A stretch of 64,000 nucleotides of DNA. It comes from Boswellia sacra (lineage: Eukaryota; Streptophyta; Magnoliopsida; Sapindales; Burseraceae). Where the stretch lies: positions 45,346 to 109,345 of the forward strand of contig SNVD02011511.1 of assembly GCA_013180625.2 (NCBI GenBank), written 5' to 3'. The notes under the pieces were generated by a model. The model was not told the origin of the DNA and did no database searches. It was given only the letters and a program-made list of their open reading frames with translations. Shown piece after piece: positions 31,761 through 44,470 of the stretch. Position 1 is the stretch's first letter. Each line of letters starts with the position of its first letter. Both the position numbers and the translations under genes were made by a program.

Positions 31761-31813
31761 TGAGCCTATTCCAGTCTCAACTTTCTCAACTTCTGCTTGA
31801 TCGATTTCGTATG

Positions 31814-33169
31814 TCAATACGTTAGAATTGTATGCTCAATGATACTTTTATAGATTTTAGGCATGTCATCATAGGACCAAACAAGGACTTTTTTGTGTTT
31901 CTTTAGTAATTTTTCAAACCTTTCTCTCTCTCTCTTTATAGAAGTTGTGTCAAGTGTAGTGTATATGTTCTTGAGTTTTTCAATTGTAGCAAGATTACTG
32001 TCATGAGTTTGAATGGCATGGATGTCAAATATGCTAGTGAAATGCAAATTATCATGCATAGTTCCATTAGGAAAGACATCACACAAGTAAGCAAGTTGAT
32101 TTGTCATGGCAATAAATTTTGAAAAATATACAATGTCCTCTTCTTCAAAGAGGTTAGGAACAAATACATATTTATAACAAACATCCTTGATCCCTTCTTC
32201 AGTGAAAGCAACAAGATTGACGAATAGGTCCATTGGTGGCTCTGGAAGCTTATCTTCCTCGGTGTTCATATTTTCCATCTCCTTAGTCAAGTCATTACCC
32301 TTGGAGATTCTAGCTTGAAGGATATCCTTGAAAATTTCAAATCCAGGCTTTAACATTCCATTGTAAACCTACGGTTTAGCAACTCTCACATACTTTATGT
32401 CTTGGGCTTTGACAAATTTGATGAATTCCCCATTCTTAGGCTCAAAGTCTCATTCTTCATCGGACACATAGCCCAACCCTCTTCTAATGGTTTGGCCCTT
32501 TGCAATCTGGAAGGGATGGCATACTACTTCTATTCTTCCTAAGTCTAGCTTCTGGCAAGTACCCTGATTTTTTTCATTATTCCAACAATGATAGGACTGA
32601 CTTCATCAATCATAGTTATATAGAAGCCACCCATGCAAGGTATCTCTCCAACATTCACACTCAAGGCAGTAGATGTAATGGTTGAGGCAACATGGATAGT
32701 CACTATCTCTCTATCAAGATTGAAGTGGGTTTTTTGATGCAAAGTGGAAGGAACTCCACCAAACAGATGGAACCATGGTGGGCTTAACAAAGAAGCAAAA
32801 GTGACAGAAATGTCTAGGACCGTGAACTTGGTCATTACTTCGATAGGCCCAGTCTTCACTAACGCCTTAAAGATTGCAATAACACTCCTCTTTAGGTCAT
32901 CATAAGCCTTGATCACCATCTCATAAAGCTTGAGGTCATCTTCTTCCACTCCAAAAATAAGATGATAGGTTCTCTTATGCAAAGAGAAACTTCCCTCTTA
33001 TTTTTGCGGTGATAAACAATAATTCGTTGTGATTCCTTCCTTTGAAAGGTAAGTCATTGTTGATGAAGGTGATTACACCCTTCTTATTTACCCCTTTAGG
33101 TTCTCTTCCGATCATGGTAGTTAACATCTCATTAGGGTTGGTAACCATTGATATCTCTACGTCTGCCAA
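31814..33169 (-). pseudogene. Tat aspartic protease region and protease-RT spacer, broken
   Basis: 32982-32545 includes FTVLDISVTFASLLSPPWFH and GGVPSTLHQK, the distal half of a Tat protease, where LLGRPW has become LLSPPW. 33169-32975 is the upstream segment (NHNELLFITAKIRG). The DxG active site is not visible and was probably lost at the frameshift near 32975. 32356-31814 is an acidic linker ending at RT. Confidence 0.65.
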
Positions 33170-33249
33170 AGCCTTACCATGGCTTCTTTATGCTTTTAGG
33201 ATGGGATCAATAAGTTCCAAATACTGGTAATTGCCTGAGTCTTTTTCAA

Positions 33250-34260
33250 TTATTTAATCACTTGATCTTCTTCTTCTTCTTTAGTCTCTTCCTTGTCAAC
33301 TTTCTTGCCATTCCCTACAATCTTTTCTTTCTCGACTAGTTTTTCCTTCTCTTTCTCATGGCAATATCTACCACTCTTTGTTACTCCTTGGACATTCTCA
33401 TTCTCTTCATTGAGTGTTTCTCCCTCATATGTTTCTTCATTGACTCTCACATTTTCTTCTTCTTAATCACCACTAAAGTCAGTCCAAAAATTTGGAAGGC
33501 TCTTGACTTTAGGAATGTCATCCCACATTTCTATAACTCTCACCTCCTTACACCTTCTAAGCAAACTCTCTCTCCTCACAACGCTCTTAGCTCGCTTCTC
33601 TTTCTTAGCTTCACTACCTTTCTTCACCTTAAGTTTTCTCGGTGTTGGGCCCCTTTTCTAGTCATCCACTTCTTGGCAAAGACATTCATTGTTATGGGCT
33701 TCTTGTTGACAGATCCTTCTCTATCTTCAACCTCAACTTCTTCTTCATCTTCTTTTTCTTATTCCTCTTCCTTATGGTCACTGAGGCATAAAAATTTGGG
33801 CTTTAAGCTTCGTTTGACCCCTTTCACAGTAATATTGGTCCATCCACCATTTTTAGTGAAAATTTGGGTTGCCAAAAGGATGAGTTCTTCTTCCACCCTT
33901 TTAATGATCTCCTTGGGCCTCTCTCCATGAAACTCTTCTTTCTTGGGCTTCTTTTCTTCAAGCTCCCCTTTCTTGAGCTTCTTGCGCATGGCCACCTTTC
34001 TAGTGGGCCTCTCTTATTGCTCAGGCTTGGACATTTCCATTCTTTTGGCTCATTCAGCCTTGCTTGATCTACTCTTTTCTTCAAAAAGAGTTCATGACTT
34101 CTTCCTTAGTCAAGCCTGACCCAATCATGTTGGTTATTAGAAAAGGTACCCGATTATGGTTGGGTTGTAGGTTGCTTCTTATATTGGGCTCTTCCAGCTT
34201 CACATCGAGAATCTAACCCTTGTCGATCAAGTCCTAGATCTCATGGCCCATTAAACCCTT
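33250..34260 (-). pseudogene. Tat gag C-terminus and Lys/Glu-rich spacer
   Basis: Near 34260-34090 the minus strand reads GHEI, DLIDKG, LEEPNIRSNLQPNHNRVPF and IGSGLTKEEV, the usual gag end. From 33995 to 33250 the sequence is Lys/Glu-rich (KKEEFHGERPKEIIKRVEEE) in several frames. The rest of gag lies beyond the break at about 34260. Confidence 0.6.
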
Positions 34261-35660
34261 TGATTTCGAACTTTTTCAGTGCAATTTAATAAGTGAAATT
34301 GTGAAAAGGTCCCCTCTAACCTTTGTCTATTCAATCATGCATAACACTTTGAGTCTAACTCTAATTTGTAATGTGTAAAATTATGTGAAAAGTAGACATC
34401 TGTAACTTCATAACCTGTATATGATTTATCACTAGATTCTTTCTGGATTAATTTCTATGATTTTTTAAATTCATGTGTTAGTTTTCAAAGCTTTTGGTCG
34501 GTTTCTTCTCAACTCTTTTCCTTTTGCATTTGAGGGTATTTTAGTAATTTTCTTGCTCATCACTCATTACCGAGCCTTAAAAATCAAGTATCTATAGTGT
34601 CTTAAACCCAACACCCAAAAATCCCCAAGAAAAGGCTACGGATGGGGGAGACTTTTTCCATCCTAATGTGGGGGCAGAAACGTCAAACTTGCACCTAATC
34701 CCGAATTTTGCCATCCTTGAATAGAATTAAATATATGAGTATTTATGTTTTTATTAGATGGTTATTCTTGTTCTTATTGCCATTTAATAAGTGAAATTGT
34801 GAAAAGAGAAAGAGATGTGAAAACATAAGCGAGAGGATGAAATAAAACAAAAAAAACTTATTATTGTAATTTTACCCTTACCATCAGGTTTCTTAATAAA
34901 TTGTTTGTGGCTTAAATAACGATACTCATTATTTATACATGTGTCACTCTATATAATATGCCACTCGGCCTAATTAAACTAAGACCTACACTTGAGCCCA
35001 AAAAGGACTAAAATAGGTTAGAGAGCCTAAAAAGCCCACATATCAAAAGCCCATACCAAGAATATTGAAATGACTGCAAGTGAAAGAAGAAAAGTCAAAG
35101 TTGAGGGAAAGGAAGGAATGAAAGCATGATTCCAAGAAAGGGAAAACTAATGTATATTAAAGGTTATAGACATGGATAAGGATGGCAAAACGCGGGGCCA
35201 AGACCCGGGTGAGGGTCCTTGGCCCTGGAAAATTTTCCAGAATTTTTTTTTTTGAGTTCGGGTCCGGAGCCCGTCATTCCCTAGGTTTGCAATTTTTTTT
35301 CTTGACTTTCAATTATATTGTTAGTATTTAAGCTACTAGCATTTAAAATGAAAACGAGATGCAAGGTGCTATATAGAGTACATTTGCTCTTTTCATTAGC
35401 GCGGGTTGAAGTCTCGGCGTTGTCATTTTATCTAAAATTTGTGCTATTATTATAGTATATAGTATAAAGTTTTCAATAACAACAACTAACAAAAAGTCAG
35501 TAGGTAAAGTGGCTTAGAGGTGAAGCATTCCATCTCTGTGGCCGGGGTTCAAAACTTGCTTATGTAATTTACGTAAATTAATCATAGACTAAATTATCAA
35601 CAAGGATGGAATCCATTAATGCAAACCCAGACCCTACCCATTACCCATTTATAAAAGGTA
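34261..35660. other. Intergenic repeat debris
   Basis: No gene. GC(A/C)ATTTAATAAGTGAAATT plus GTGAAAAG occurs at 34281-34308 and 34779-34806, a 28-bp direct repeat 498 bp apart with one mismatch. Around 35190-35290 lies GC-rich sequence (GACCCGGGTGAGGGTCC) with a T run. Confidence 0.5.
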
Positions 35661-35663
35661 CCC

Positions 35664-36045
35664 AGCTAAAAGGACCATTAAAAAAACAATGTAGTTTTAT
35701 GTTTTAGGTATTAAATTTTTTATATTTTATTTAAATTAATTTTGATAATTTATTTAATAGAGTACTTAAAGGGTATATGCAGGGTTTAGACTAATATTGT
35801 GATACCCCAAATTAGGCACATGATATACACATGTCAAATAAAAATGCATTCTTCTTGCAATTCATCCCAAAAACAGTTAACAAACTAAAAAGACCATAAA
35901 AAATGATGTAGTTTTATGTAACTTTTTATATTTTATTTAAATTAATATTAATAATTTATTTAATGGAGTACTTAAAGGGTATGGGTAGAGTTTAGACTCA
36001 TACTGTAACACCCCAAATTAAGCATGCAATATACACATGCCAGAT
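35664..36045 (+). repeat. Diverged direct duplication (about 170-bp copies)
   Basis: 35664-35838 and 35883-36045 both run from CTAAAA(G/A)GACCAT through TTTTATATTTTATTTAAATT and GAGTACTTAAAGGGTAT to ACCCCAAATTA(A/G)GCA and ATATACACATG. The TGTAACACCCC in copy two resembles the start of a plant gypsy LTR, so these may be LTR remnants. Confidence 0.75.
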
Positions 36046-37090
36046 CAAAATGCCTAATTTTATTCCATAAAATATGAAGCTACAAAAATATCCAAAGAAG
36101 CACTACAATAGGGATAAAATAATCCCATTATTACAACACAAAGTTTAAAATAAAAAAAAGTTCTAGTTTCAAAATACAAGGATGCAAAATTCTATTGAGG
36201 CTATGAGTAATACTCCAAAAAGCCGTTCTAACCACACAATCCATCAACTCATATGTCTAGAAGGCATATTATGCAACAATGGTGGCGACAAGGGGATAAG
36301 CTGGTAACTCAATAAGTAACATGTATATTAGTGTGTAAACAAAAAGTCATGGAAATAACATTTACTTTACAAGATATCATAATAATTTTATAAAACATAT
36401 CGTATAGTAAAAATGAAATCATAAATCCACTTCATAAAAAAAAAACTAATTTATTGTAGCTCATGTCATGCAATCATAACATATCATATGATTGTTTCAC
36501 GATCAAACATAACATACGTAATTGTGCATATCATAACGTATATCCTACTGGAACGATAACATAACCCAACATATCATACATATAGGGTGCCTTAGACAAT
36601 GAGCCAAAATTTATAATTTATAATAAAAACCTCATTTCAAAATCCTCATAAATCATAATATTCTCAAATGCAGAATAATTCTTAAAATAATAGTAATTGC
36701 TGATGCAAAATTTATAGTTTAAATAAATCTGATTGAAAACATTAAAATTTAAGGTAAATAAATGATAAGAAATTTTAGAAAAGATTGGAATAAGATGTTT
36801 TGTTTTTGAAGAAAATTTGAGATAAATGTTTCATAAATTTGTTCTTTGATAAGAGAAATAATTTAACTATTGAAGCAACTATTAATAAATTGTTTAGTTT
36901 GTTAAGCACTTAACGTGAAGAAAACTAATAATATAATTTAATGTTTGAAACTTGAATTATTAAAATAAATTTCTAATTTTCTAAAAGAAATTGTATAATC
37001 TTTCATATCGGAATCGTAACGGTTTCATACATGTCAAAATAAGGCACACAAATATGAATATTACTTACCTCTAAACCTGATTAATAGAGC
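36046..37090. other. AT-rich sequence, no gene
   Basis: Repeated ATCATAACATA and CATATCATA phrases at 36460-36590. No ORF. Possibly the rest of a decayed LTR. Confidence 0.4.
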
Positions 37091-38532
37091 TATTAGTTTT
37101 TGCGATATAGATAGTTAACAATAACTTAACTAAAAACAGTAAAGGCAAATGGAATAGAAGAATTTATGTGGTTTGGCTAAAACAAAGCTTACAACTATGG
37201 GCAGTAAGAGCTGCAATTTACTATGTTGTATATGTTTACACTCGATTTAGAATTCTTTACAGTGGTAGAAACCAACTCACTCTCTAACCTAATCTATACA
37301 AACTTGATCAACCTCGATAGTCCATCACACACTATTCTGATACTACACTTCACAGATATGACTAACTTAACTAACCTAGTTCAGTCCAGACTCATGTAAT
37401 CACTCAACTCCCTTAAGTTTACATGACTCTAATAACACTTACAAAATAGATCTATGCATATACTCAACACACATAAGCCATACACAATCTTAACTTACTC
37501 AAAGCATAAAGCTTTTTTAGAGAAAGATAAAATGATTAACATATTCTATTTTGCACTCCACAGCTCTTGCTCATCCAATAGCTTGAATATGTCCTTTACA
37601 TTAGCTATGAGAATAGCTATATAAAGCATGAAACGTCAATTGAAATCTTTACCACAACCTACAAAGTCTTAATGACATGATTAGCTAAAGATCACATAAC
37701 ATAGGAAGGTATATCTCAATCATATATATGATCAGCAATCAAGATAAACACAGGTCAGAAATATCTTAATCATGCAAATGATTTGATAATTAAGATATAA
37801 AGCTTCCTAATTAACTTTAATCAATCAATCAATTAATCATTTCTTTTCCTAAATAATCTACCATAAATGCATTAGAAAAAATAATAACACCCATGTTTTT
37901 TTTTAAAAATTTGGTCGCATGCATTGCACATGCATGGATTTGCCACATGTCATAGTGACACCAATAATCTCTTCCTTTAACATGTTGTGATGAAAACATT
38001 CAGTAAATGTCTCTATGTTCACATAAAACCTTCATGGTTAAGTATAGTGTAACTACATTGAGTACAAACACTTAAAAAAAATGCATAAACACAACAACTA
38101 AAATAACAAACTTTTTGGTTATAACAGATATAACTGAAAGAGCATAATTGATTCTATCAGATCCTAGACAAAAATGTCAACAATAGATATCAATTTGCAA
38201 ACTGCAAACTGAGTAATTGGTCATAACTTGCAAATAACATAAAAATCAACTACTCTCCCTAAACATACATACAAAACATAAACAACTTGTAGTAATCAAA
38301 CTGAATTAAATCTGCCTATAACTTGTAGAAATAGATGAAGCAAACATACTTCAAATCCTACAAGTTAAACATAATATCCGAAAGAAATCGTAAAAACAGA
38401 AAAACATTCATCAACCCTACTCCCCATGAAAAACAAGCTCACTATCTACTTACATAAGTAGATTATCAAAACATAAAGCCAAAAACATCCAAACTCGAAT
38501 CAAATCCCCTGCAAACAAAAGCATAAGAAACA
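37091..38532 (-). repeat. 3' LTR of the degenerate copia element
   Basis: Starts TATTAGTTTTTGCGATATAG, matching 46463 onward for about 190 bp (GTGGTTTGGCTAAAAC, GAGCTGCAATT). It ends near AAACA at 38532, just before a pyrimidine run (38540-38552) that is a polypurine tract on the minus strand. The right border is approximate. Confidence 0.7.
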
Positions 38533-38539
38533 CCCTATT

Positions 38540-38552
38540 TACTCCCCCTTCG
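38540..38552 (-). promoter_or_regulatory. Polypurine tract of the degenerate copia element
   Basis: Plus strand TACTCCCCCTTCG, i.e. CGAAGGGGGAGTA on the coding strand, at the LTR edge. Confidence 0.65.
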
Positions 38553-38859
38553 TTTCATAACAAATGCAAAAAAGGTGAAGTAATCCAAAACTAAGAATGA
38601 AATAGTGTTCAAAAGTTGATGAAAAATCAGTGAAGCCTTGCTGATTTCCTGACAGGCAATTTTAGTGGTTGGCTTGGGTACTTTTGGATCTTCTAGTAGC
38701 AGTCTTAAACTTGCAAACTACAGTGGATAAGGAAACATGTTCTTGAGCTGGAAATAAAGTTGGTTAAGTAATTGTATCTATTAAGGCGGCAATTGAATCA
38801 TAAACTACTCTAAATTCACGAGCATGTCTCTCAACTATTGTTTTTGTCATTTGTGAGAG

Positions 38860-40564
38860 ATCAATTAAAGTCTCAGCAACTTGTTTGGCTTGCAGGGGAG
38901 ATGAATATGAAGCCGGATTAAGCTTTTATGGTGAAATGCTTGATATTGCACTAATTGTTTTGGCAGATGAGGCTTTGTTGTGAAGCGGCTCTTTAGCAAC
39001 TTTCTTGCCTTTCTTTTTGCCCTTCTTTTTGTCCCTTTTCTTTGAACTTTCACCATTGGATTTGGCTTTAAGTTTCTCTTCAAGAGCTTGCTATTTGTCC
39101 TTGATGACTTGAATATCTTGCACAATGTTAGCTAAAGAAGTAGAGATTATATTAAGCTAATCATTAACAGAAGCCATGTTATTTTGCCTAAGAGGTCTCC
39201 TTTGTCTAGGCTACTTTCTTAGAATTTCCTCTCCTTCAGGAATTGATTTCAACCTAGTTAAGAAGCTTTTTCGAATGGGACCAGGGATATCTTTGGTGAT
39301 CTCATGATCCTCAAGTTCAATTCCATTTTGCATAAATAATACATGGAAACACAAACAGTTTTGAATGAGATTGATAAGTAGCAATTTATACAATGTAATT
39401 GTATATCCACAATCTAATATTAACAGGTCTTTCAATTCCAACACGATAAAAAAACTTAGCCCTGTGCTCTCTAACTTTGTTTGCTGAGTAGAAGGGAGGG
39501 AACCAATCATATTGTGTGATTTTATGAAGCACACGATATTTCAAAATAAATTTTTTTTGATCAATTCCATCACAAGAATCCCAATGCACATCTCTACTCC
39601 TAGTTAACTTAAAAATGACTTCACTCATGTTTAAATAACTCCCACTAGAATGTTGAATGCCAATAGGAATATCATAGAAAATGATTGATAATATCAGGTG
39701 AAAATCTAAGCTTCTAACGTCATTAGTTCTATCACAATATTTCAAAATTAGAAATTTTTGATCAATTCTATCGCAAGGATCCCAATGCACATCTCCACTC
39801 CTAGTCAACTTAAAAGTGACTTCACTCATGTTTAAATCACTCCCAATAGGATGCTGGATGCCAATAGGAATATCATGGAAATGATTGATAATAATAGCTG
39901 AAAATCTGATTAGTTTTCCTATACAATAAACCTTATGATAATGGAAGCTTCTAGGGTCATCGGTTGAAAGCAATATATTGGCATAGAATTCTTGAATGAG
40001 AGACCTAATAGGTAGAGTAAGATTCACTACCATTTTCATCCAGTGGCTTGATTCAACAATCAACTCTCTAAGTTGATACTCATCAAAATCATCTACTTTA
40101 ATAGGCCTTTCCACGAGAGTCTCTCTCTTTGAAGTACGTGCAGTGCCTTTGCTCATTCTCACGTTTGAGAAATTTGTGATTGCAGTAATAACACGATCTT
40201 GAACTTCTCCAAGTATAACATCATCGTCTTTACTTAATGTTAGGTCTACTAGAACTGGTGGATGTTATGGTGAGTTTGGTTCTTTCGATGATGACTGCTT
40301 TGGTTCTATCAGTGATGGCTGCTTTGGTTTGTCTTCTTGTGATTATTCCAGGTCTGCATCCTTAAGATTGATTTGCTTTATCTTCCTATTATTTTGCAGG
40401 TTCATCTCCTTGAGGTTGATCCGATTTTTCATATGGCGTTTGTTCTTGTTGCTGTTCATGCTGACTTGATTCCTCTTCAGTTAAAGAGTCAAAGATTGAA
40501 GCTGAACTTATGTTTTCATGTTCAGATGAGGAGGATTGTGATACTTCCTTACATTTCACCATGG
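38860..40564 (-). pseudogene. Additional ORF of the copia element, possibly a 'putative plant transposon protein' domain
   Basis: Reads on the minus strand from an ATG at about 40562 (MVKCKEVSQSSSSEHE) through an acidic, Gln/Ser-rich region, then the long open piece 40162-39386 (RELIVESSHWMKMVVNLTLP, IQEFYANI, FHYHKVYCIGKLIRFS) and 39534-39211, to a Lys-rich tail at 39125-38865 (KGTKRRAKRKARKLLK). EFYAN followed by a short beta-rich block recalls the plant transposon-protein domain found in many LTR elements; I am not certain. Two stops lie in the N-terminal part, and a duplication in the middle repeats about 55 residues. Confidence 0.5.
39541..39908 (-). repeat. About 170-bp internal duplication in the additional ORF
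   Basis: 39541-39709 and 39740-39908 match closely (ATCCCAATGCACATCTC, ACTTCACTCATGTTTAAAT, GCCAATAGGAATATCAT). The protein repeats DIPIGIQH, LNMSEV and DVHWD. The reading frame stays open across the duplication. Confidence 0.88.
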
Positions 40565-41530
40565 TGATGAAAATTAATTTTGATTTTGGCTGCTGCTATG
40601 CTTAGGGTTAAGGAAATAAAAATGAAAGCCAATATACAACAACTGATTGGGTTACTCAAGAAGTCTATAATGTTAAGTGATATATCTAGTTCATGAAATC
40701 TCTATCCAATCTGATATTTGAGAATTCCATTCCAAATAAAATTATGTTCCAAAAATAATTTTATTAAAGCAAGAGAAGATCTTCACTTGTACAGATTTTT
40801 ACCATATTAAATATGTCAATTTCAAAATATTTCTCTTAAATAAAATATCTTTCAAAATCAACAATAAATAAGGCAATTCTGAAACTCAAAATAAATCAAG
40901 AGCTTATATCACTTTAACTTCCCGCCATTGAACAAACGCCCCCTAAAATGAGTTTGCTAACTAGGCTTGCTTTTTGACACATAAGTACACAAGAAAATCA
41001 AACTAATTCAAACATCAAGCGCTAATTGAAAGTTATACTACACATAACTGAACACAATTAAATTTCACATAACTGAAATATTTGAGCTATGCAAAGTCAT
41101 TTAAAACCAAGCATATGTCAGAGCTTTTTAAGCAAATAAGAAATTCAATTTCATTTATCATAATTTTATGCTCCAATCCGATTAAATGATCAACATGAGT
41201 ATGCTTCTTACACACACAAATATTAATCTTAGCATGAACTCAAAAATAGTAGCTTTTACATAAGAAATGAGGTAGCCTTTTTCCATTGAGTGGATGATCT
41301 CAACATATTTCTAAGAGACATTGAACTTACTCTCTATGGATGGCTTTCACATATCATAACTAGTAGCCTTCTCTATTTTTGTTTAAATTACTAGCAAATT
41401 CAACAAATGTAACAGCTCAATCATGCTCAAATTGAAAAATTGACTAGTGATGTTGCAGATATAAATACCATAACTAAACATAGTTTTATGCACATAACTA
41501 ACAAATGCCAATGAGCTTTCTCAATTTTTA
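40565..41530. other. Non-coding spacer between RNase H and the additional ORF
   Basis: AT-rich, no ORF; in SIRE-type elements the pol stop and the extra ORF are often separated by such a spacer. Confidence 0.45.
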
Positions 41531-41539
41531 AAATCTTAA

Positions 41540-42660
41540 TGCATCAAGTGCTTTAGTAAACAAGTCAGGTAGTTGATTCTCTATAGAGATATGTTTAATA
41601 TGGATTGTTTTAGATTTAACAAGCTCTCTAATAAAATCATGCCTTATATTAATGTGCTTAGTTCTAGAATACTAGACTTGATTTTTTTAGATATTTATGG
41701 CACTGGTATTATTACAAAACAAAGTTATAAAGTTTTGATTAATACCATAGTCGCTTAACATTTGTTTCATCCAAAGAAATTGAGTGAAGCAACTCTTAAA
41801 AGCTATGTACTCAGCCTCTACTATGGATAATGAAATGATGTTTTGCTTTTTGCTGTGCCAAGAAGCCAAGTTGTTTCCAAGGTAAAAGCAACTACTCGAA
41901 GTGCTTTTCCTATCATCAATGTTTCCTACTTAATCTGCATCACTATAGCCTATAAGGCATGCATTTTGTCTTTAGTAAACCAAATTCCAAACTTAGTAGT
42001 ATCATAAACATACCTGATAATCCTCTTCATTGTTGATAAATATAGTTCCTTTGGATATGACTGAAAACAAGCACATAAGCCAACATTGAAAATGATATTT
42101 GGTCTTCTTACAGTCAGGTATAGGAGACTCCTAATCATGCTCCTATAAGGCTTGAATCAACATCATTTCTTGCATTTTCTCTTGTCAATTTGATGTTGGT
42201 ACCCATAAGGGTGCTAAGAGCCTTAACCTCATCAAATTCAAATTCCTTCACCAAGCTTTTAGCACACTTTGATTGTGAAATAAAAATTCCACTTTCGGGT
42301 TGCTTCACTTGTAAACCAAGAAAGAAATTTAATTCTCCTATCATGCTCATCTTAAATTCACTCTGTATTAGGTCAACAAACTCATTAGCTTTGACTTTAT
42401 TAGCGAAACCAAAGACAATATCATCAACATACACTTGAGCAACAATGAAATAACTAGACACATGTTCAATAAATAAAGTCTTATCATTGCTTCCTCTAGT
42501 ATAACCTTTTTTTATTAAGAAGTTGCTCAATCTCTCATACCAAGCTCTAGGAGCTTGTTTCAAACCATACAATGTTTTGTGAAACTTGTACACAAAATCC
42601 AGATGTCTAGGATCAACAAATCCTTTATGCTATTCAACATAAGCCTTTTCATTAAGATGA
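41540..42660 (-). pseudogene. Copia RT and RNase H (degenerate element)
   Basis: 42593-42135: [19 protein letters not shown], then QVYVDDIVFG (catalytic pair), GELNFFLGLQVKQ. 42138-41950: SLLYLTVRRPNIIF. 41869-41687: SIVEAEYIAFKSCFTQFLWM, RNase H. Frames change near 42135 and 41950; the N-terminal RT near 42600-42900 is broken by stops. Confidence 0.88.
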
Positions 42661-42899
42661 CCATTCAAGAAAGCTATCTTAACATCCATTTGAAACAAGT
42701 TAAAGTATAACAAGTGTGCAATGGCAAGCAATAATCTAATAGATTCAAGTCTAGCAACAACCATTCAAAGGTTTCTTCAAAATCAATGCCTTCAATTTGA
42801 GCATAACCTTGTATAATTAACCTAGCCTTATTTCTAATAACTTGCCTATTTTCATCAGTCCTGTTTCTAAAAATCCATTTAGTTCCTACAACATTTGCA

Positions 42900-44470
42900 T
42901 CATTCTCTTAAACTAATTCAATTTTTCTTTCATTGCACTAATCCAAACATTTTCTTTCAAAGCTTCATTGATATTCTTAGGTTTTATCAAAGAAACATAA
43001 CAAAAATGACTTACCATGTTTCTCACATTGCTTCTTGTCTTCATTGAACTTTCTAGAATCCTAATGATTGAATTTGTAGGATGTTCCTTCTACATCAAAG
43101 AGGGTGGATCTCTTCTGGCTTTCACATCTCTGATTTGATTTTTGTTCATATCAATTTTGTCTAATGATTTACTCTTGTCTGAGTTGATTGTAGTAGTTGT
43201 GTCAATTGTAATTGGCTCTTTTTTACTATTTGTAGAAATTGATTTAGAATTTCCTTCATCTTCTATGAAACTGACGATTTGCTCCTCTTGTGAATAAACA
43301 GAATAATCATCAATATCATGAAAGTTCACTTTTGCAGATTTCATTATGGTTTTAGTCTTTGAATTGTAAACTCTAAAAGCTTTGCTATTTGTTGAGTAAC
43401 CAACAAATAATCTCTCGTTGCTTTTTGCATCAAACTTGCCCAGCTGCTCCCTGTTATTGAGAATAAACCACCTGCAATAAAAAATTTGAAAATAATTGAG
43501 GTTAAGCTTCCTTCCCTTTAGAATTTTATAAGGGGTCTACATTGTTCTAGGTCTCAAGAACACTCTATTGGATATATAGCAGGCTATGCTAATGGGCTTT
43601 GCCTATAGCCTTTTGCTTTTCAACATAACTCTTGCCATCTCCTGGAGAGTCCTGTTTTTCCTCCCTACTACCCTACTTTGCTCATGTGTCTTTGGAGCTG
43701 AAAATTCATGAGCTATACTGAAACTTGCAAAAATCTACATAGCTCACATTTTTAAATTCTTTCCCGTGATCACTTCTGATTCTCATAATTCTCTTAATGT
43801 TCCTATTTTGTTCATTCTCAAGCCTAACATACAAATTTCTGAAAACTTGAAATGTATCATATTTTTCATGAATGAAATTGACCCAAGTAAGCCTAGAAAA
43901 ATCATCATCAACAAGCAAAACAAACCTCTTTCCAGCAATGCTCTCGATTTACATGGGTCCCATAAGGTCCATATGTGGTAAAACTAAAATCTTAGAAGTG
44001 CTAAGGTATATGTTTGAGCTGCCTAATCCTCTTATCTATTTACCTAACTGACATAGTCCACCAATTCTATCTGATTTTTCATCAAAAGGAAAAAATATTC
44101 TTAATTGCACTTTTTTTAATTAACTTAACTAAATCTCTATAGTTCATATGTCCTAGCTTTTGATGCCATAACTCTAAGTTAGATATCTTAACAAAATGCA
44201 TTAATGTTTGTCAACAAATAATAATTGTCAAATGATCTAGTGCCCTGTAGAATGTAATTCCCACTTTTATATAAGACCATGCACTTACTTTGAGTAAAAT
44301 TTATCTCACAATTGATCATCACATATTTGGCTAACATAATCAAATTACCTTTAAGCTCTTCAACAAACAACACAATTTTCAACTCAGGCAAGCCATCAAC
44401 ACACAAGGTTCCCTTACCTAGCACTTTACTTTTAGCTCTATCACCAAAAGTAATTGTACCTTGCATGATC
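42900..44470 (-). pseudogene. Copia GAG-pre-integrase and integrase (degenerate element)
   Basis: 44466-44188: ITFGDRAKSKVLGKG to SGNYILQG, the pre-integrase region. 43918-43706: MLVDDDFSRLTWVNF and RIRSDHGKEF, two catalytic Asp motifs. 43344-43090 is the Ser/Asp-rich linker towards RT. The zinc-finger part near 44000-44180 is broken by stops. Confidence 0.82.

Larger units (their letters stand above)
28780..34260 (-). mobile_element. Tat-lineage Ty3/gypsy element, degenerate gag-pol
   Basis: On the minus strand in order: end of gag (about 34260-34080), a Lys/Glu-rich spacer, protease region, RT, RNase H, integrase, and the post-integrase stretch KFKPKWEGPFIM near 28900. Many stops and frameshifts. 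The order PR-RT-RH-IN fixes gypsy; the antisense ORF beyond pol points to Tat (Grande/Retand-like). The 5' LTR and most of gag are gone: homology ends near 34260. It is the oldest element here, since the CACTA sits inside it. Confidence 0.8.

Noticed and set aside
33358..33930. Plus-strand 190-codon Ser/Phe-rich ORF
   Set aside because: Complement of the Lys/Glu-rich Tat spacer; no domain.
36102..36112. CACTACAATAG, a second possible CACTA end
   Set aside because: Only the first 8 bases match; no subterminal repeats, partner end or target duplication was found.
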